Shown here one piece after another: positions 24,929-35,674 of a stretch of 64,000 nt of DNA. Position 1 is the stretch's first letter; the number at the start of each line of letters is the position of its first letter. The DNA is from an uncultured bacterium. GTDB taxonomy: Bacteria > Verrucomicrobiota > Verrucomicrobiia > CAIQCK01. Position numbers and translations under genes: made by a program. A model generated the notes under the pieces. The model was given only the letters and a program-made list of their open reading frames with translations, had not been told where the DNA came from and made no database searches. The stretch is from positions 1 through 64,000 of the forward strand of contig CAIQCK010000002.1 in NCBI GenBank assembly GCA_903870275.1, given 5' to 3'.

Positions 24929-26008
24929 ATGCGATGTCCAAACCTGTCGGAACTGCCTCCGCCGCCTCCGGGAACGAGCGGCTGGCCGTGGACGGAGGAA
25001 ACGCCGCCGTTGCCGGCCGCGATGCCCGATGGCCGGCCATGGCCGAAATTCAGCATCGTCACGCCCAACTACAACTTCGACAAGTTTCTGGAAAAAAACA
25101 TCCGCTCCATTCTTTTGCAGGGTTACCCCGATCTTGAATACATCGTCGTTGACGGCGGTTCGACGGACGCCAGTGTTGCGATCATCCGCAAATATGAGAA
25201 ATGGCTCGCGCGCTGGATCAGCGAACGGGACTCCGGCTCGGAGCAAGCCATCAACAAGGGTTTCCAATGGTCCACCGGCGAATTGCTGGCCTGGCTTGGC
25301 TCGGATGACATTTACCTTCCTGGCGCGTTGGGCATGGCCGCGCAAGAAATGAGCCGGCGGCCGGATTGCTGTGTGATCAACGGCGATGCTTGCGTTCACA
25401 ACGATCGTGGAGAAGTGCTGACGGTGATCCAGCCGGGTGAAGTGACGCGGGACCGGCTTGTGAGATTCTGGACCCGGCCTCCGTATTTCGCCATACCGCC
25501 GGCGGTGGCGGTGTTCTTCCGCCGCTGCGTCGTGAAGGAAGTTGGCTGGATGAACGAGAACATCCGTCTGGTTTCGGATTATGAGTGGTGGTTGCGGATG
25601 ATTCAGAAGTTTCCATTCCACTACGTGCCGAATGCGCTCGCGGCATGTTGCGTGCATCCGGCTTCCAAGACCGTTTCGTTCGAAAGCGACCGGGATGCTG
25701 AAATGACCGCCGCCAGCCAGCAATACTGGGGCAGTCCAACCGAATGGCGGTTTTGGAGGATGTGGGCGGAGTGCCGGGTTTATTGGACAAGGATTGGGTT
25801 TCTTCGATTAAAAAGCGCCTGGTTGTCGGCGGCTTACAATGCGTTCGCCGCGGGCCGGCGCGCGCATTGTTTAGGGTGGTTGTTGGCAGCGTTTATCCGG
25901 TCGCCCGCCTACACGATCCATGGCGGCGGCGCCGGCTTGGCGTTGCGGACGGTGGTGGGCGAGGAGCGTGAGCGGAAGTTGAAGCGATGGTTGCGGTGGC
26001 GGCAATGA
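24929..26008 (+). CDS. Glycosyltransferase family 2
   Basis: This 359-residue enzyme has a proline-rich N-terminal tail of about 38 residues, then FSIVTPNYNFDKFLEKNIRS, VVDGGSTDAS, and the paired motifs ISERDSGSEQAINKG and WLGSDD, the metal-binding site of this GT2 group. The ED-type acceptor motif is SDYEWWLRM. It lies 32 bases after the methyltransferase gene and probably adds one sugar on the cytoplasmic face. Confidence 0.88.
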   Translation: MRCPNLSELPPPPPGTSGWPWTEETPPLPAAMPDGRPWPKFSIVTPNYNFDKFLEKNIRSILLQGYPDLEYIVVDGGSTDASVAIIRKYEKWLARWISERDSGSEQAINKGFQWSTGELLAWLGSDDIYLPGALGMAAQEMSRRPDCCVINGDACVHNDRGEVLTVIQPGEVTRDRLVRFWTRPPYFAIPPAVAVFFRRCVVKEVGWMNENIRLVSDYEWWLRMIQKFPFHYVPNALAACCVHPASKTVSFESDRDAEMTAASQQYWGSPTEWRFWRMWAECRVYWTRIGFLRLKSAWLSAAYNAFAAGRRAHCLGWLLAAFIRSPAYTIHGGGAGLALRTVVGEERERKLKRWLRWRQ

Positions 26009-26199
26009 CCGAGATGCGTTGGGACCGAGATGCGGCAGGTGTTCCGCGGATTTGCCTGGTCAGAAAATGTTCGGTGAATTCCGTTGAGCACGCAAACGGA
26101 TTGATCCGAACGCCCGGCGTCGCGTGGCCGCCGCATTGCATGCCCGGCTAAAGTTTCGCCGGGCCCCTGGCAACAATCGGACAAAAAGAGGGAAAGCTT

Positions 26200-27275
<1,076 letters not shown>

Positions 27276-27279
<4 letters not shown>

Positions 27280-28247
27280 GTTTTGCCAGCCAATGCGCCC
27301 TGGTGACGGGAGCGGCGGGTTTCGTCGGCAGCCACGTGGTGGACCGGCTGCTGGCGGAAGGCGTGGCCGTGACTGGCTACGACAACTTCAGCACGGGGCA
27401 GGAGAAATTCCTGCAGCACCTTCGCGGCAACCCGCGCTTCCGGCTGGTGCGCGGCGATATTCTCGACGAGGCGTCGCTGCAAGCGGCGATGACGGGCGCG
27501 GATTTCGTGTTTCATCTGGCTGCCAACGCCGACGTGCGCAGCGGTCAGGCCAACCCGCGGATTGATCTGGAGCAGAACACCGTCGGCACGCACCGCGTGC
27601 TGGAGGCGATGCGGAAGACGGGCGCGCGCCGCATCGCGTTCACCAGTTCGGCCACCGTCTATGGCGAGCCGGAGATATTCCCGACGCCGGAAGATTGCCC
27701 GCTGATCCAGACCTCCACCTACGGCGCGTCGAAGGCGGCGGCAGAGCAGTTCATCGAGGCGTATGCCGAGTTTTATGATTTTCGCGTGTGGATTTTCCGG
27801 TTCGTGTCGTTTCTCGGCGAGCGATATCCGCACGGCGTGGTGTTTGATTTTTTGAAAAAGCTGCGGGCGAATCCGCAGGAGATGGAGATTCTCGGCGACG
27901 GCACGCAGCGCAAGAGCTACCTCCACGTCGAAGACGCGCTGAACGGCTTCTTCACGGCGATCGCGAAAGCCGACGGCGCGAAAAACATTTTCAACGTCGG
28001 CAATGACGAATACCTCGACGTGGTGCGTGTGGCCGGCATCGTCTGCGAATGCGCGGGACTGAGCGGCGTGCGGTATCGTTTCACCGGCGGCGTTCGCGGT
28101 TGGAAAGGCGACTCGCCGTTTGTGCATCTGGACACGGCAAGGCTTCAGAAGCTCGGATGGCGGCCGCGCGTGACGATCCCCGATGCGATCCGGCGGACGG
28201 TGGCGTATTTGCAGGCCAACCCCTGGTTGCTGGAGGCGCGCACATAA
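27276..28247 (+). CDS. NAD-dependent epimerase/dehydratase (UDP-glucose 4-epimerase-like)
   Basis: This 323-residue extended SDR protein has [12 protein letters not shown] at the N-terminus, the serine of [11 protein letters not shown] and the catalytic pair in [16 protein letters not shown] and a C-terminal [14 protein letters not shown] are typical of UDP-hexose epimerases. It is coupled to the preceding epimerase by ATGA overlap. The two together suggest a committed route to a particular nucleotide sugar. Confidence 0.87.
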
Positions 28248-28248
28248 C

Positions 28249-29361
28249 GTGAAGCTGCCGTCCGTCCCGCGCCTTCGCATCCAGTTCGTGCTGCCGTTCA
28301 CCGGCCTCACGGGCGGCAACAAGTGCGTGCTGGAATACGCCAATCGTTTGAAGGCGCGCGGCCACGACGTGTGGCTGATTCATGATTATCCGGACATTCC
28401 GTTCTGGAAACCGCGCGGCTTCGCGCTGACCAAGTTGCGCGACTGGGGCGCGTGGTCGTGGGTGAACTGGTTCGACGTGCGAGTGCCGGTGGTGCGTTGT
28501 CCGGGCCTGGAGGCGGGTTACGTGCCGGACGCGGACGCGGTGCTGGCAACGTATTATCGCGCCGTGCCGGTTGTCGCGAAACTGCCGCCGGGCAAGGGCC
28601 GGCAGTTCAATCTCATCCAGGCTTACGAGACGGACTGGATCGAGGAGAAGGAATTCTGCGATTCCACCTACCGGATGCCGCCGAGGCACATCGTCAACGC
28701 CTCGTGGGTTGGCCGCCTCATGTGGGAGAAATTCCGTCAACCGTCGGTGAAAGTGATTCCGGCCACCAGTTACGAGCAATTCGAGCTGCGGCCGGGGCGC
28801 GTGTTTCGCACTCCGACGCGATGCCTGATGCAATATCACACGCTGCCGGTCAAAGGCGTGGCGGACGGCATCCGCGCGTTCGAGATGGCGGCGCGCGCGG
28901 TGCCGGGTTTGACGCTGACGCTGTTCGGCACACGTTCGACGGGCTTGCAAACGCCGCACCGTGTCGCCGGCATGGTGCCGGAGCCGAAAATGGCGGACCT
29001 TTACTACGACCACGACATTTTCATCTGGCCGAGCCATCGCGAAGGTCTCGGCACGCCCTGCCTGGAGGCCATGGCGTGCCAGTGCGCCGTCGTGACGACC
29101 GACAACGGCGGCAGCGAGGAGTTTGCGTTTCACGAGCGGACGGCGCTGGTGTCGCCGCCAAAGGATGTGGAGGCCCTGGCGACGAATATTGTGCGATTGG
29201 CAAAGGACGCGGCATTGCGGCGGCAGCTGGCAGAGACCGGCTGTGCATGGGTCCGGCAACACATCACGTGGGACCTCGCGTGCGCCGGGCTGGAGCGATG
29301 CTTCACGGATGACTCGCTGTGGAAGGGGCCGAATTCGGCAACCGGCGTGGAGGCGGCATGA
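28249..29361 (+). CDS. Glycosyltransferase family 4
   Basis: This 370-residue GT-B enzyme has N-terminal FTGLTGGNKCVLEYAN, the usual glycine-rich acceptor-side loop. The C-terminal donor site EGLGTPCLEAMACQCAVVTTDNGGSEEF includes the E-x7-E type pair. The GTG start follows the epimerase stop directly, and its own stop overlaps the next gene. GT4 enzymes retain anomeric configuration using nucleotide sugars. Confidence 0.88.
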   Translation: MKLPSVPRLRIQFVLPFTGLTGGNKCVLEYANRLKARGHDVWLIHDYPDIPFWKPRGFALTKLRDWGAWSWVNWFDVRVPVVRCPGLEAGYVPDADAVLATYYRAVPVVAKLPPGKGRQFNLIQAYETDWIEEKEFCDSTYRMPPRHIVNASWVGRLMWEKFRQPSVKVIPATSYEQFELRPGRVFRTPTRCLMQYHTLPVKGVADGIRAFEMAARAVPGLTLTLFGTRSTGLQTPHRVAGMVPEPKMADLYYDHDIFIWPSHREGLGTPCLEAMACQCAVVTTDNGGSEEFAFHERTALVSPPKDVEALATNIVRLAKDAALRRQLAETGCAWVRQHITWDLACAGLERCFTDDSLWKGPNSATGVEAA

Positions 29362-30983
29362 ACAATTCCCGGTTCCGCAACGCGCTGCTGGTTCTCTACG
29401 TCCTTGTCGGTGTGGCGTGGAGCGTCTCGATTCCGACTTTTGAGGCAGGGGACGAGCCGGCGCACCTGGAGCACGTGCGGTTTATCGCGAAAGAAAAACG
29501 ACTGGCAGTGATTTTGCCGCCACCGCACAAGCCGGTTGGAGAAGGGTTTCAGCCGCCCCTTTATTACGCCGCGCTGGCGGCGGTTCGCCAAGCGTTTTTT
29601 GGAACCAACGAGACGCCTTCGATCCAATTGCGGCCGGATTGGAAAAATGACGATCGGGGGTGCAGCGCGGTCTGGTATCAGCACCACGAAGAAGAACGGT
29701 TTCCATTTGCCGGCATCGCGCACGAAGTGCATCTCTTGCGTCTTTGCTCGGTGTTTATCGGGTTGATCGCGCTTTGGTTTTTGCACCAGTCGCTGGTGAC
29801 GGTGTTTCCCGACACCAGCGTGGTGCCTTGTGTGGCGCTGGCGTGGGCGGCATTCCTGCCCGGCTTCACGTTCATTACGGCGGTGTTAAGCAACGATGGT
29901 CTGGCTACGGCGCTGAGTGCCGTCGCCATGGCGCAAGCGGTCAGAATGGTTCAGGGCGGCCGGCCGCTTCGGGAGTGGGCGTGGCTTGGCGGCGTGGCGG
30001 GTTTGGGGGTGCTGGGAAAACTAACCACCGTTCCCATCAGCGCGGGCTTGTGTCTGGCGTTGCTCTGGTATGAACGGCGGAATTGGCGGCGTGGCGTGGC
30101 GTGTGGTGGATGTTTCGCCGCAGGCCTGCTGGCCGTCAGCGGGTGGTGGTTTGCGCGAAACTGGATTCTTTACCATGACCCGATAGGATGGAATGTCGCA
30201 GTGATGGTTAATCCGTGGACCGTGTTGCCTCCGGGCTACTGGAGTGGAGAGCGGGTGTTGAAGGACGCGCATGTTTGCTTCTCCAGTTATTGGGGGGTGT
30301 TTGGTTACTTGAGCGTTTCGATGAACCATTGGATCTATCGCGCCTTGTATGGGGTAACACTGTTGGGGCTGCTTTGTGCGGGCTGGTGGATTCGACGCGA
30401 ATGGCGTCATTGGCCCGACTCGACCCGGCGGGGTGTGATGGTCATGCTGGCTGCGATGGCAGTCGGCATCGTCACGTTGATATGCCAATGCGCCAGAAAT
30501 CGGTTGGCACAAGGCCGGTATTTGTTCCCCGGATATCCTGCTCATGCCTTGGTGGTGGCGATGGCGGCGGTGTGTCTGGGCCATGTGTTTATGCGACGGC
30601 CGGTATGGGTGGCGCGGCTGGCGTGTTGTCTGGCCGGCGGATTGGGCGCCGTGCTTGTGTTGTTCCGCGGGCCATTGCTGGCCGCAACAGCGAACGGGGT
30701 CAGGCAGTGGTTCAACTGGAAACCACGGACGATGACGATCGAGTTCTATTTGAATCAAGGCCGTTGGCTATACGAGACAGGAACCGGAATCGCGCTGGGC
30801 GTCGCGTTGGCGGCCGGCGTCCTGTGGGCGTGGCAAGCGCGCCGGGCGCGCGAAAACGGCGAGGAGGCGGTTGCGCGATGGTGGCAAGAGCGACGGTTCG
30901 GCTTGGCGATGGGCTGGGGTTTGTTGATGGCGGGCCTCAACATTTTCTGTTTGGTGAAATATCTCCTGCCGGCCTACCGGTAG
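29358..30983 (+). CDS. Integral membrane GT-C-like protein (GT39/PMT-related)
   Basis: This 541-residue protein has about eleven hydrophobic helices. The first external loop carries the acidic motif EAGDEPAHLEH, and then GEGFQPPLYYAAL, both characteristic of lipid-linked-sugar-using GT-C enzymes (GT39/ArnT type). Such proteins add a sugar from a polyprenyl phosphate on the periplasmic side. It overlaps the GT4 gene by ATGA. No soluble C-terminal domain is seen. Acceptor and donor are unknown. Confidence 0.75.
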   Translation: MNNSRFRNALLVLYVLVGVAWSVSIPTFEAGDEPAHLEHVRFIAKEKRLAVILPPPHKPVGEGFQPPLYYAALAAVRQAFFGTNETPSIQLRPDWKNDDRGCSAVWYQHHEEERFPFAGIAHEVHLLRLCSVFIGLIALWFLHQSLVTVFPDTSVVPCVALAWAAFLPGFTFITAVLSNDGLATALSAVAMAQAVRMVQGGRPLREWAWLGGVAGLGVLGKLTTVPISAGLCLALLWYERRNWRRGVACGGCFAAGLLAVSGWWFARNWILYHDPIGWNVAVMVNPWTVLPPGYWSGERVLKDAHVCFSSYWGVFGYLSVSMNHWIYRALYGVTLLGLLCAGWWIRREWRHWPDSTRRGVMVMLAAMAVGIVTLICQCARNRLAQGRYLFPGYPAHALVVAMAAVCLGHVFMRRPVWVARLACCLAGGLGAVLVLFRGPLLAATANGVRQWFNWKPRTMTIEFYLNQGRWLYETGTGIALGVALAAGVLWAWQARRARENGEEAVARWWQERRFGLAMGWGLLMAGLNIFCLVKYLLPAYR

Positions 30984-31015
30984 GGGATGAACGGCGCGGG
31001 GGCTTGCAAAGCGCT

Positions 31016-31579
31016 TCAGGGGCGACGAGCAACCAGCAGATTATTCAGTCCGAATTCGAAAGTGCGGTGGGTGACTTCTTCAAACTCCATTGTTTTCACC
31101 AACTGAACCCAATGGTTTGCAGATTTTCTTGGCTGGTGCTTGTCCGCCTCCGTAGCCCGGCTGACCATGTGCAACGCCATAAGCACATCAAGCAGCGGAT
31201 CCACCAGCGCGCTTGGCCAAGTCACAATCAGCGATCCGCCGGGAACCAGAATTCGGTGTGCCTCCTGAAAAACAACCCTGGGATTCTCCAGATGCTCCAG
31301 CACGGCGAGGAGGGTGACATGATCAAAGCAGGCATTTCCGAACGGGAAACCCGCACGAATGTCCCCTTGAACAAAATGAACGCCAGGGAGTTTGACCGTG
31401 ACTTCCTGCCAGTCCAAACCCACCCGGAATCGCGCGAGCATCTGGATGTCTCTCAGAAAGAGGGCTTCCACCCCACAGCCCACATCGCACACCCGGCTGT
31501 TGGGAGTGATGTGCCGTTCGGCGGCTCGATGCCTCATGCGGGCCACCCATCGGTCGAAAGCCGTGTAATGCGGTTTCAT
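31016..31579 (-). CDS. Class I SAM-dependent methyltransferase (Methyltransf_11-like)
   Basis: This 187-residue protein has motif I VCDVGCGVEA near residue 28, GLDWQEV, the ALLE-type region TLLAVLEHLENP and RILVPGGSLIVTWPS. The ATG of MKPHYTAFDR has AAGGAAAG ahead of it, so the 24 codons open further upstream are left out. It lies 19 bases after the GT2 gene on the minus strand and forms a two-gene unit with it. Confidence 0.82.
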   Translation of the reverse strand: MKPHYTAFDRWVARMRHRAAERHITPNSRVCDVGCGVEALFLRDIQMLARFRVGLDWQEVTVKLPGVHFVQGDIRAGFPFGNACFDHVTLLAVLEHLENPRVVFQEAHRILVPGGSLIVTWPSALVDPLLDVLMALHMVSRATEADKHQPRKSANHWVQLVKTMEFEEVTHRTFEFGLNNLLVARRP

Positions 31580-31598
31580 CGGGGCTTTCCTTGAGAGT

Positions 31599-32360
31599 TC
31601 AGTCGTCCAGGATGCGCAGCCGAAACAGCGTCCAGATGGAAACCCAACCATCCCTCACGCGGATTTTCTTGCCTTCGGCAATGCTGCGCGGGTTGTAGCG
31701 GATGGGGACTTCGTGAATGATATAGCCGCGCTTGCGCAGCTTGGCGGTGACTTCGGGACAGAACTCGAACCGTTTACAACTCAGCGGAAGGCTGCAGATC
31801 ACTTCGCGCCGGAATGCCTTGTAGGCCGTGGCTTCGTCCGTGATGTTGGCGTGATACAGGACGTTGGCCAGAAACCGCAACAGCATGTTTCCGAACCAGT
31901 ATCGCCAAATCATTGGTGACTCCGGCTGGTAAATGAAACGCGACCCGTAAACCACGGAGACCTGCGGATCGGAAAATTTCCCGATGATCTTCAGGTAATC
32001 GTTCACGTCGTACTCCATGTCGCCATCCTGGATGGCCACAATGTCGCCGGTAACGTATTTGAGGCCAACGCGCACGGCGGTGCCTTTGCCAAAATTCAAT
32101 TGGGACAGGTGAATGACCACTTCCGGGTCGCCTGCAAACTGTTTCAACAACAGCGGCGTTGAGTCGTAAGAGCCGTCATCCACGACAATGATTTCCTTTT
32201 CGAGGGGAAGCTTTCTGAGGCGCTGGATGACCTCTAGGACGTTTCGTTCTTCATTATAAACCGGCACGATGAAAGAGACCTTCGGCCGGGCAGCACCCGC
32301 GGCCGGAGTTGCCATGGATGGTCTGTTGTCAGCCTTCGGTGATTCGCTGCTGGTCTGCAT
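31599..32360 (-). CDS. Glycosyltransferase family 2, polyprenyl-phosphate sugar synthase-like
   Basis: This 253-residue GT2 protein has KVSFIVPVYNEERNVLEVI, IVVDDGSYDSTP, the metal motif QDGDMEYD and a conserved NFGKGTAVRVGL. These features resemble dolichol-phosphate-mannose synthases and bacterial homologues that charge a polyprenyl phosphate. It lacks the C-terminal membrane helices of some relatives. It could supply the lipid-linked donor for the GT-C proteins in this locus. It is divergent from the GT2 at 32477. Confidence 0.85.
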   Translation of the reverse strand: MQTSSESPKADNRPSMATPAAGAARPKVSFIVPVYNEERNVLEVIQRLRKLPLEKEIIVVDDGSYDSTPLLLKQFAGDPEVVIHLSQLNFGKGTAVRVGLKYVTGDIVAIQDGDMEYDVNDYLKIIGKFSDPQVSVVYGSRFIYQPESPMIWRYWFGNMLLRFLANVLYHANITDEATAYKAFRREVICSLPLSCKRFEFCPEVTAKLRKRGYIIHEVPIRYNPRSIAEGKKIRVRDGWVSIWTLFRLRILDD

Positions 32361-32476
32361 CTTTCAATTCGCCATGCTCTGCCGGCCCGATTTGCATTGT
32401 CGGGCGCACCCGGGAAAAACGCCCACGGGTGTTTGATGTTACCTTTGCTGCCTGCTCTTGTCCATCTTTGGCGCGT

Positions 32477-33475
32477 ATGAAACCCATCGCCAGTGTCATC
32501 ATTCCGAATTGGAACGGCCGCGAATGGCTCGACCGCTGCCTGCGGTCGCTGCTGGCGCAGACGTTGCAACCGGTCGAGATCCTCGTAGTGGACAACGGCT
32601 CCACAGACGGCTCGGCGGAATGGGTGGTCGAAGCGTTTCCCGCCGTCCGCGTGCTGCGGCAGCCGGAAAATCTCGGCTTCGCTCGAGCGACGAACATCGG
32701 CATCCAGGCATCGGGCGGCGAGTTTATCGTCTTCTTCAACAACGACGCCCGGGCGGAACCTGACTGGCTGGAACGGTGCGTGAAGGCAATGGGCAATGAT
32801 GCCGCCATCGCTTCGGCGGCGTGCCGGACGCTCGATGACCACGACCCGGCGCGGATCTATTCTTTGGGCGACGGCTTTCTGCCCAATGGCGACGGCATGA
32901 ATATCGCGCGCGGCATGCGCTATCGGTCGGACCTGCCGATGCCGCGGTGGGTGTTCGGTCCGTCGGGTTGTACGGCAGTTTACCGGCGCGCCGCGCTGGA
33001 GAAAGTGGGCTTGCTCGACGAAGACTACGTTTCCTTTCACGAAGACGTGGACCTCAACTGGCGGCTGCTGCTGGCGGGCTACAAATGCCTTTATGTCCCG
33101 GAGGCGGTTGCCTACCATGTGGGTTACGCGACGGGCCGGAAGGTCAACGACCGTATCGCGTTCCTGAGCGGGCGCAACCGTCTGCTGGTACTGTTCAAGA
33201 ACCTGCCGGGAAGTTTATGGTTGCGGTTTGCGATCCCTCTGGCGCTCCGTCAGGCGCAAATGCTCTGGTGGGCGGTCAAAGGCAACGCGGAGATGCGGGT
33301 GCGGTGCCGCGGCGCGCTGGCGTCGCTGCGGTATCTGCCTCGCGAGTGGCGCAAGCGGCGCGCGGCCAACCGGCTGAGGCGGCTCGGCGCGGCGGAAGTG
33401 GCGGCGTTCATACAAACTCATGCTGTATTGCAGCGACAATTGAACGCTTTGATAAATCGGGAATGCGAGCATTGA
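32477..33475 (+). CDS. Glycosyltransferase family 2 (rhamnosyltransferase-like)
   Basis: This 332-residue GT2 enzyme has VIIPNWNGREWLDRCL, VVDNGSTDGS, NLGFARATNIG and FFNNDARAEP. The FGPSG segment and the ED motif HEDVDLNWRL match the WbbL-like rhamnosyltransferase group. The C-terminal part is basic and helical. The ATG at 32477 gives the standard N-terminus; the frame is open back to 32309 without meaning. It is divergent from the preceding GT2 pair. Confidence 0.88.
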   Translation: MKPIASVIIPNWNGREWLDRCLRSLLAQTLQPVEILVVDNGSTDGSAEWVVEAFPAVRVLRQPENLGFARATNIGIQASGGEFIVFFNNDARAEPDWLERCVKAMGNDAAIASAACRTLDDHDPARIYSLGDGFLPNGDGMNIARGMRYRSDLPMPRWVFGPSGCTAVYRRAALEKVGLLDEDYVSFHEDVDLNWRLLLAGYKCLYVPEAVAYHVGYATGRKVNDRIAFLSGRNRLLVLFKNLPGSLWLRFAIPLALRQAQMLWWAVKGNAEMRVRCRGALASLRYLPREWRKRRAANRLRRLGAAEVAAFIQTHAVLQRQLNALINRECEH

Positions 33476-33500
33476 GATTGATAAAGGCTTTCTTCAGCCG

Positions 33501-34481
33501 ATGATAAAGTTTCATTCTTTCTACAGTTTTTGCCGGTATTATGTCCTTCGAGAAGCACGATCTGCCCTTCGGCATTACTTTGCGCTGTCTGGCAAAGTTC
33601 CCACGGGCAGTTCCGCAAAATTCGCAATCTTCCGCCATTTGACGGATTTATTGCGCTGTCAGGTCGCAGACCAAAGTTCGCCCTTTTACGCTTTTTATAA
33701 TTACTGCCAGACGGACCGGGTGGTGCGTCAACATGGCCATCAACCGCGTCGCATTTTGGAACTGGGGCCGGGTTCCAATGTCGGGACATTGTTTTGCTTT
33801 GTGGCCGGTGGCGCTGAGCGCGCAGTGGGGGTGGACATTCAGCCGATGGAGCGGCCCCCGGAGTTCTACCGAATCTTGAAGGATTATTTGGCCTGTGTGG
33901 AGGCTTCTCAATGGTGGTGGCGTCCTTCTTATCCCTGTGCGTGGGAAGATATTGATTCCCAGACTCTGCAAGAACGGGTGGAGTATTTCGCCCCGGTATC
34001 CGCGCACGATCTGCCTTTCACCGAGGGTGAATTCGATCTGGTTTACAGCAATGCGGCGATGGAGCATTTCGACCGGCCCCGGGATGTGGTGCGGCAAATT
34101 CACCGCGTGCTGTCTCCCGGCGGTCTTACGATTCACCACATTGACCTCAGTTCGCATGGGTTTGGTGACGGGCATTTGAGCCATCTGCTTTTGGGCCGCG
34201 AGGAGTATGACTGCATGGCACAGAAGTATGGTGATGGCCGGGGTATTGACCAACGCCTGCAGGGCAAGTGGAAAGGAGTGGTCTACTTGAACCGTTTACG
34301 GGCTCCTGATTGGAAGCAACTCTTTCTTGAAGCGGGTATGAATGTGTTAAGTCTTGATGTGCTTGGCAAGCTGGATCCCGCCACCATCGATCCGCTTAAA
34401 CTTGCAGAGCCTTTTTGCAATCGCAGCAGGGAAGAACTGGCGCCCGAAATAATCAGGGTGGTGGCTCAGAAACCAAGGTGA
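33501..34481 (+). CDS. Class I SAM-dependent methyltransferase
   Basis: This 326-residue protein has an N-terminal basic region, motif I RILELGPGSNVGTL near residue 85, VDIQPME, FDLVYSNAAMEHFDRP and VLSPGGLTIHHIDLSSHG. The late His/Asp-rich part is typical of larger glycan methyltransferases. Its stop overlaps the GTG of the epimerase remnant. Base composition is somewhat lower in GC than in its neighbours. Confidence 0.8.
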   Translation: MIKFHSFYSFCRYYVLREARSALRHYFALSGKVPTGSSAKFAIFRHLTDLLRCQVADQSSPFYAFYNYCQTDRVVRQHGHQPRRILELGPGSNVGTLFCFVAGGAERAVGVDIQPMERPPEFYRILKDYLACVEASQWWWRPSYPCAWEDIDSQTLQERVEYFAPVSAHDLPFTEGEFDLVYSNAAMEHFDRPRDVVRQIHRVLSPGGLTIHHIDLSSHGFGDGHLSHLLLGREEYDCMAQKYGDGRGIDQRLQGKWKGVVYLNRLRAPDWKQLFLEAGMNVLSLDVLGKLDPATIDPLKLAEPFCNRSREELAPEIIRVVAQKPR

Positions 34482-34657
34482 GTGAGAAACTTCCGATCAC
34501 CGGCGGCGCCGTCTTCATCGGCTCGTTTCTCGCGGATAAGCTGGCGATTGACTTCAACGAGGGGATGCGTGAGTTGATCAAATGGTCGCGCCGGGCTAAA
34601 GCCATGGACAAGTTCGAGGAAGCGGCGCGCGAATTGACGAAACGCGGGCCGGCCTGA
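34478..34657 (+). pseudogene. Internally deleted NAD-dependent epimerase remnant
   Basis: This 59-codon frame joins an SDR N-terminus (KLPITGGAVFIGSFLADKLA) directly to what looks like an epimerase C-terminal tail (EGMRELIKWSRRAKAMDKFEEAARELTKRG). The centre, including the catalytic tyrosine region, is missing, so an in-frame deletion of about 250 codons is the simplest explanation. GTG overlaps the preceding stop. The product cannot be an active epimerase. Confidence 0.6.
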
Positions 34658-34858
34658 AATCCGCAGTCTTCCCGCGGGGGGGGATCCTATTGAGTGACAA
34701 GAGCGGCGGCAGCTTTGCGCAGATCAACTTGCCCAATCGAAACTACCCCGGTGACTGTTTCTTACGGGTGGCCACTTCTGGACCACAGCCGAATCACGCT
34801 GCAGTTTCTTCACCCGACGCGACGCCACGATGCCGGTCGTGGCGGTGTGCATCAAGGT

Positions 34859-35539
34859 CTAGCTCTTGTAAACGGCCAGGACCGTCCCTTCGATTGTGGC
34901 GAGCTTGTAGGTCTTGGCAAAGTCAGCCAGAGCTTCCGCCACCCCGTTGTATCCCAACAACCAGCCTGAATTGGAATAATCGTGCCAGACGATCATGCCC
35001 TTGGGGGCAAGGAGGCTGAAGGCGAGTTCGGAATCCCTGCGCACCGAAGATTCCAAGTGTTCGCCGTCAACGAAAATGAAATCAAACGGAGGTTCTGCGC
35101 GCAAGCGCTCGAGGTCCTGGTGTATGTCGATCAATCGCATGTCAATGCGGCTGGCCAAAGGGCTCTTGCGCAGGTTCTCGTGCGCCGCGGGATTGATATC
35201 GTAGGTCACAATAGTGGCGTTTGGATGGTTCAACGCCAGAATGGCGGTGGTCGTGCCCCGGCCGGTTCCGATCTCGAGAATGCGCCGGGGGTGGAGGCTC
35301 GCCGCAAGGAAGCACAAGGGAACCACATCGTTGTAAGGCGAATCGCTTTGGGTAAGGTGTAATTGCTGGAGGGTAATTTGAAGGCCCGATTCACGCAGCA
35401 GGGAGGATAGCGGAACAACCGGCAGGGTGAGCCGGTGCGGCTTGATCCAGCAGGCGACAATCATCTCGGTCAGCGGGTGTGTCAGGATTTTGCGTTTGAT
35501 GCCCGTGTTCAGGCGGATATGGCGAAGAAGGTCTCTCAT
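34859..35539 (-). CDS. Class I SAM-dependent methyltransferase (Methyltransf_24-like)
   Basis: This 226-residue protein has motif I RILEIGTGRGTTTAI near residue 88, TYDINPAA, FDFIFVDGEHLESSV and KGMIVWHDY, the same plan as the protein at 23973-24896. The ATG of MRDLLRHIRL is taken as start; the frame is open 44 codons further with no similarity. It faces the epimerase remnant across a 201-base gap that holds nothing I recognise. Confidence 0.82.
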   Translation of the reverse strand: MRDLLRHIRLNTGIKRKILTHPLTEMIVACWIKPHRLTLPVVPLSSLLRESGLQITLQQLHLTQSDSPYNDVVPLCFLAASLHPRRILEIGTGRGTTTAILALNHPNATIVTYDINPAAHENLRKSPLASRIDMRLIDIHQDLERLRAEPPFDFIFVDGEHLESSVRRDSELAFSLLAPKGMIVWHDYSNSGWLLGYNGVAEALADFAKTYKLATIEGTVLAVYKS

Positions 35540-35674
35540 GTTCACAGTTTCTTTACCTCGATCATAAAGCTGCCGGGCCGGAAATAAAGACTCCAATTGA
35601 TACCCGGCTTCAAGCCATGCGCAAGGCCTTTTCCCCGACAAGCGGACGTCGCAGGCCGACGACTCGGGCAAAAA

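Noticed and set aside
34658-34858. Possible small gene between the epimerase remnant and the methyltransferase
   Set aside because: Short forward frames exist but run into the antisense of the methyltransferase and have no start context or similarity.
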